Shown here: positions 61,966-64,000 of the stretch, piece by piece
Layout of the letters: each line of letters begins with the position of its first letter
Numbering within the stretch: the first letter of the stretch is position 1
Assembly: GCF_012163135.1 (NCBI RefSeq)
Contig: NZ_JAAVUP010000002.1
Coordinates: forward strand, 806,001 to 870,000
Length of the DNA stretch: 64,000 bases
Reading direction: 5' to 3'
From: Neoroseomonas oryzicola
Lineage (GTDB): Bacteria; Pseudomonadota; Alphaproteobacteria; Acetobacterales; Acetobacteraceae
Program-made: the position numbers and the translations under genes
The notes under the pieces: model-generated
The model's input: the letters and a program-made list of their open reading frames with translations, nothing else
Told to the model about the DNA's origin: nothing
Database searches by the model: none

Positions 61966-63353
61966 ACGTCCCCGCGCCGGCCTTCGGGCGGCTGATCCGC
62001 CGCGATCCGGCGGCGTCCAACCTGCCCGCGGTGATCGAGCCGCCGGAGCCGGAGGAACTGCCCGCCGCGCCGTCGGCCGCGCTGACGCCGCAGCAGCGCC
62101 AGAAGCAGGAATTGCGGGCGCTCTGCCTCGCGCGTATCGACCCCGCCTCGGTCGCCGCCCTGCCGCAGGAGGCGCTGTTCGCCGAGGTCGAGCGGATGAT
62201 CGCCGAGATCGCCGATGGCCAGCGCATCGGCCTGTCGGCGCGCGAACAGCGCGAGGTGGCGGCGGAACTGGTCGACGACATGCTGGGCCTCGGCCCGCTC
62301 GCCCCACTGCTCGAGGACGAGACCGTCACCGACATCATGGTCAACGGCCCCTTCCGTGTCTTCGTGGAACAGAAGGGGCGGCTCGGCATGTCGAACGTCC
62401 GTTTCCGTGACAACGCGCACCTCGCGGGCATCGCGCAGCGCATCGCCGCGCAGGTCGGGCGGCGGATCGATGAGAGCAGTCCGATGGTCGATGCGCGCCT
62501 GCCCGACGGCAGCCGCGTGAACATCATCTTTCCGCCGCTGTCGCTGCTCGGGCCGTGCCTGTCGATCCGCAAGTTCGCCAAGCGGAAGATCGATTTCGGG
62601 CAGATGGTCCGCAACGGGTCGATCGCGCCGGCGATGGCGCGGATCCTCGAGATCGCGGCGCGCGCGCGGCTCAACGTCATCGTCTCGGGCGGCACGGGCT
62701 CGGGCAAGACGACGATGCTGAACGCGCTGTCGCGCCTGATCGATTCGTCCGAACGCATCGTCACCTGCGAGGACGCGGCCGAACTGCAGCTGCAGCAGCC
62801 GCATGTCATCCCGCTCGAGACGCGCCCGGCGAACCTCGAGGGGCGCGGGGAGGTGACGCAGCGCGACCTGGTGAAGAACGCGCTGCGCATGCGGCCCGAC
62901 CGCATCATCCTCGGCGAATGCCGCGGCGCCGAAGCCTTCGACATGCTGCAGGCGATGAACACCGGCCATGACGGGTCGATGTCCACCATCCACGCGAACA
63001 ACACGCGCGACGCCGTCACCCGCATCGAGAACATGGTGCTGATGGGCCAGACCGCGCTGCCCGCGCGCGCCATCCGCCAGCAGATCGTCTCGGCCGTCGA
63101 CATCATCGTGCAGATCGAGCGCATGCGCGACGGCGTCCGCCGCGTCACCCAGATCACCGAGGTCTGCGGGCTGGAGGGTGAGGTCGTCGTCCTCAACGAC
63201 ATCTTCCAGTGGGAATACCTGGGCGAGGAACCGGGCGGGCGGCTGCGCGGGCTCTATCGCGTCAGCCGGGCGCGGCCGGGCTTCGCGCCGCGCCTCGCCT
63301 ATTTCGGGCTGGAGCGGGCCTGGCACACCGCGCTCGACGAGGTGCCGGAATGA
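61953..63353 (+). CDS. cpaF: Tad pilus assembly ATPase CpaF (TadA)
   Basis: Motor ATPase of the Flp pilus, VirB11/GspE family. 466 residues. Walker A is GGTGSGKTTM with Lys252; the Asp box, Walker B (RPDRIILGECRGAEAFDMLQAMNTGHDGS) and His box (STIHANN) follow. The N-terminal 60 residues are a Pro/Ala-rich linker typical of alphaproteobacterial CpaF. Its stop overlaps the tadB start. Confidence 0.95.
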   Translation: MVPLDVPAPAFGRLIRRDPAASNLPAVIEPPEPEELPAAPSAALTPQQRQKQELRALCLARIDPASVAALPQEALFAEVERMIAEIADGQRIGLSAREQREVAAELVDDMLGLGPLAPLLEDETVTDIMVNGPFRVFVEQKGRLGMSNVRFRDNAHLAGIAQRIAAQVGRRIDESSPMVDARLPDGSRVNIIFPPLSLLGPCLSIRKFAKRKIDFGQMVRNGSIAPAMARILEIAARARLNVIVSGGTGSGKTTMLNALSRLIDSSERIVTCEDAAELQLQQPHVIPLETRPANLEGRGEVTQRDLVKNALRMRPDRIILGECRGAEAFDMLQAMNTGHDGSMSTIHANNTRDAVTRIENMVLMGQTALPARAIRQQIVSAVDIIVQIERMRDGVRRVTQITEVCGLEGEVVVLNDIFQWEYLGEEPGGRLRGLYRVSRARPGFAPRLAYFGLERAWHTALDEVPE

Positions 63354-64000
63354 ATGGCGCCGCGGCCCTGCTGCTCGCGCTGCTGCTCGGCATCGGCCTC
63401 GCGCTGTGGGGGCTGCACAGCACGGGCAGCCGGGGGCGCGGACGGCGGCTGGCCGCGCGCTTCGCGGCGCATTCGCTGCCCCATGCGCGCGTGCGGATGC
63501 AAAGCCGCCTGGCGCAGAAGGCCCCGCGCGCCACCTGGCTGCGCATCCCCGAACCGCTCGAGGCGCGGCTCGCCGCCATCTTCGGCTGGGATCTCGAGCG
63601 GCTGGACCAGTATCCCGCCGCGCCGGCGCTGCTGGTGCTGCCCTGTGCCGTGCCAGGGCTGGTCGCCGGCGCCTATGCCTCCTCGATGCTGGGCGGCTTC
63701 GGCTGGGCGATCGCCTTTCCGGTCTGGATCCTTCTGGCGCGCATGGTGTTCGGTGCAATGCACCGGCGGCGGGCGGATGCGCTCTACCGGCAATTGCCGG
63801 ATGCGCTCGGGATGGTGGTGCGCGCCGTGCGCGCCGGCATCCCGGTGGTCGAGGCGCTGCGCACCGTCTCGCGCGAAGTGCCGGAGCCGACCGGGGGGGA
63901 ATTCCGGCGCCTGTCGGACCAGCTCGCGATCGGCATCCCGATGGAGGAAGCGCTGCGGCGGCTCGCCCGGCGCTCGGGCCTGCCGGAATACCGCTTCTTC
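63350..64000 (+). CDS. tadB: Tad pilus inner-membrane protein TadB, N-terminal part (cut by window edge)
   Basis: Inner-membrane platform protein of the T2SSF fold. 217 residues are inside the window; the gene runs off the right edge. The N-terminal membrane helix (5-22), a cytoplasmic segment, two hydrophobic segments (about 93-130) and the start of the T2SSF domain (LYRQLPDALGMVVRAVRAGIPVVEALRTVSREVPEP) are visible. It starts inside the cpaF stop (ATGA). tadC would be expected next. Confidence 0.93.
   Translation, partial: MNGAAALLLALLLGIGLALWGLHSTGSRGRGRRLAARFAAHSLPHARVRMQSRLAQKAPRATWLRIPEPLEARLAAIFGWDLERLDQYPAAPALLVLPCAVPGLVAGAYASSMLGGFGWAIAFPVWILLARMVFGAMHRRRADALYRQLPDALGMVVRAVRAGIPVVEALRTVSREVPEPTGGEFRRLSDQLAIGIPMEEALRRLARRSGLPEYRFF

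Overview
The window is very GC-rich and gene-dense, with many ATGA/GTGA start-stop overlaps. The gene orders glyA-nrdR-ribD-ribE-ribB-ribH-nusB-thiL and (cytochrome bc1 chaperone)-DUF177-rpmF-plsX-fabH-ihfA-merR-tRNA are alphaproteobacterial. The many orphan Bug/TctC binding proteins and the bacteriochlorophyll genes bchE and bchJ point to an aerobic, probably photosynthetic Acetobacteraceae member of the Roseomonas type. The organism assignment is an inference from gene content, not from a marker gene. No insertion sequence, prophage or CRISPR array is visible; this looks like ordinary chromosome.

Layout. 1-7.8 kb: the 5' end of tyrS, anmK, a site-2 protease with CBS domains, an aldolase-like gene with a Bug binding protein under a divergent LysR regulator, and hydrolases. 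8.1-13.2 kb: a sulfur/iron-sulfur operon, iscR, two cysteine desulfurases, ferredoxin, TenA and mnmA, followed by tRNA-Met; no scaffold genes accompany it. 13.3-19.5 kb: an NTF2-like protein, a membrane-anchored nuclease, an aminoacyl-tRNA-protein transferase, a penicillin-acylase homologue and a TPR protein. 19.5-22.6 kb: a hairpin cluster, a lipoprotein, bchJ and bchE with a perfect 37-bp palindrome upstream. 22.6-28.7 kb: catabolic genes (aldehyde dehydrogenase, Bug protein, CoA-transferase, hydrolase, SDR, GYD protein). 28.8-31.5 kb: metY, hemB and a small unknown gene, overlapping end to end. 31.7-39.6 kb: rpiB, glyA, nrdR, a metalloprotease, the riboflavin genes, nusB and thiL. 39.6-44.6 kb: bamE and the rpmF-plsX-fabH-ihfA-merR block ending with tRNA-Pro. 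44.6-47.7 kb: DUF1127, tautomerase, LysR and a dipeptide-type binding protein. 47.8-52.4 kb: a three-gene molybdoenzyme operon that best fits the cytoplasmic sulfite dehydrogenase SoeABC. 52.5-57.6 kb: a SOUL lipoprotein, another binding protein, a phosphoribosyltransferase, an M20 amidohydrolase and a nucleoside hydrolase. 57.7-64 kb: a Flp/Tad pilus locus (flp, cpaB, cpaC, a short cpaD-like gene, cpaE, cpaF, tadB) running off the right edge.

Functional links. Several genes share tetrapyrrole and sulfur chemistry: hemB makes porphobilinogen, bchE closes ring E of bacteriochlorophyll, metY feeds homocysteine and so SAM, the cysteine desulfurases supply sulfur to MnmA and iron-sulfur proteins, and SoeABC would put electrons from sulfite into the quinone pool. 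The riboflavin, thiamine-phosphate and one-carbon (glyA) genes are housekeeping. I did not find a wholly unknown multigene system. The best leads are the isolated bchE-bchJ pair with its palindrome, the two cysteine desulfurases without a scaffold, and several intergenic dyads and hairpin clusters.
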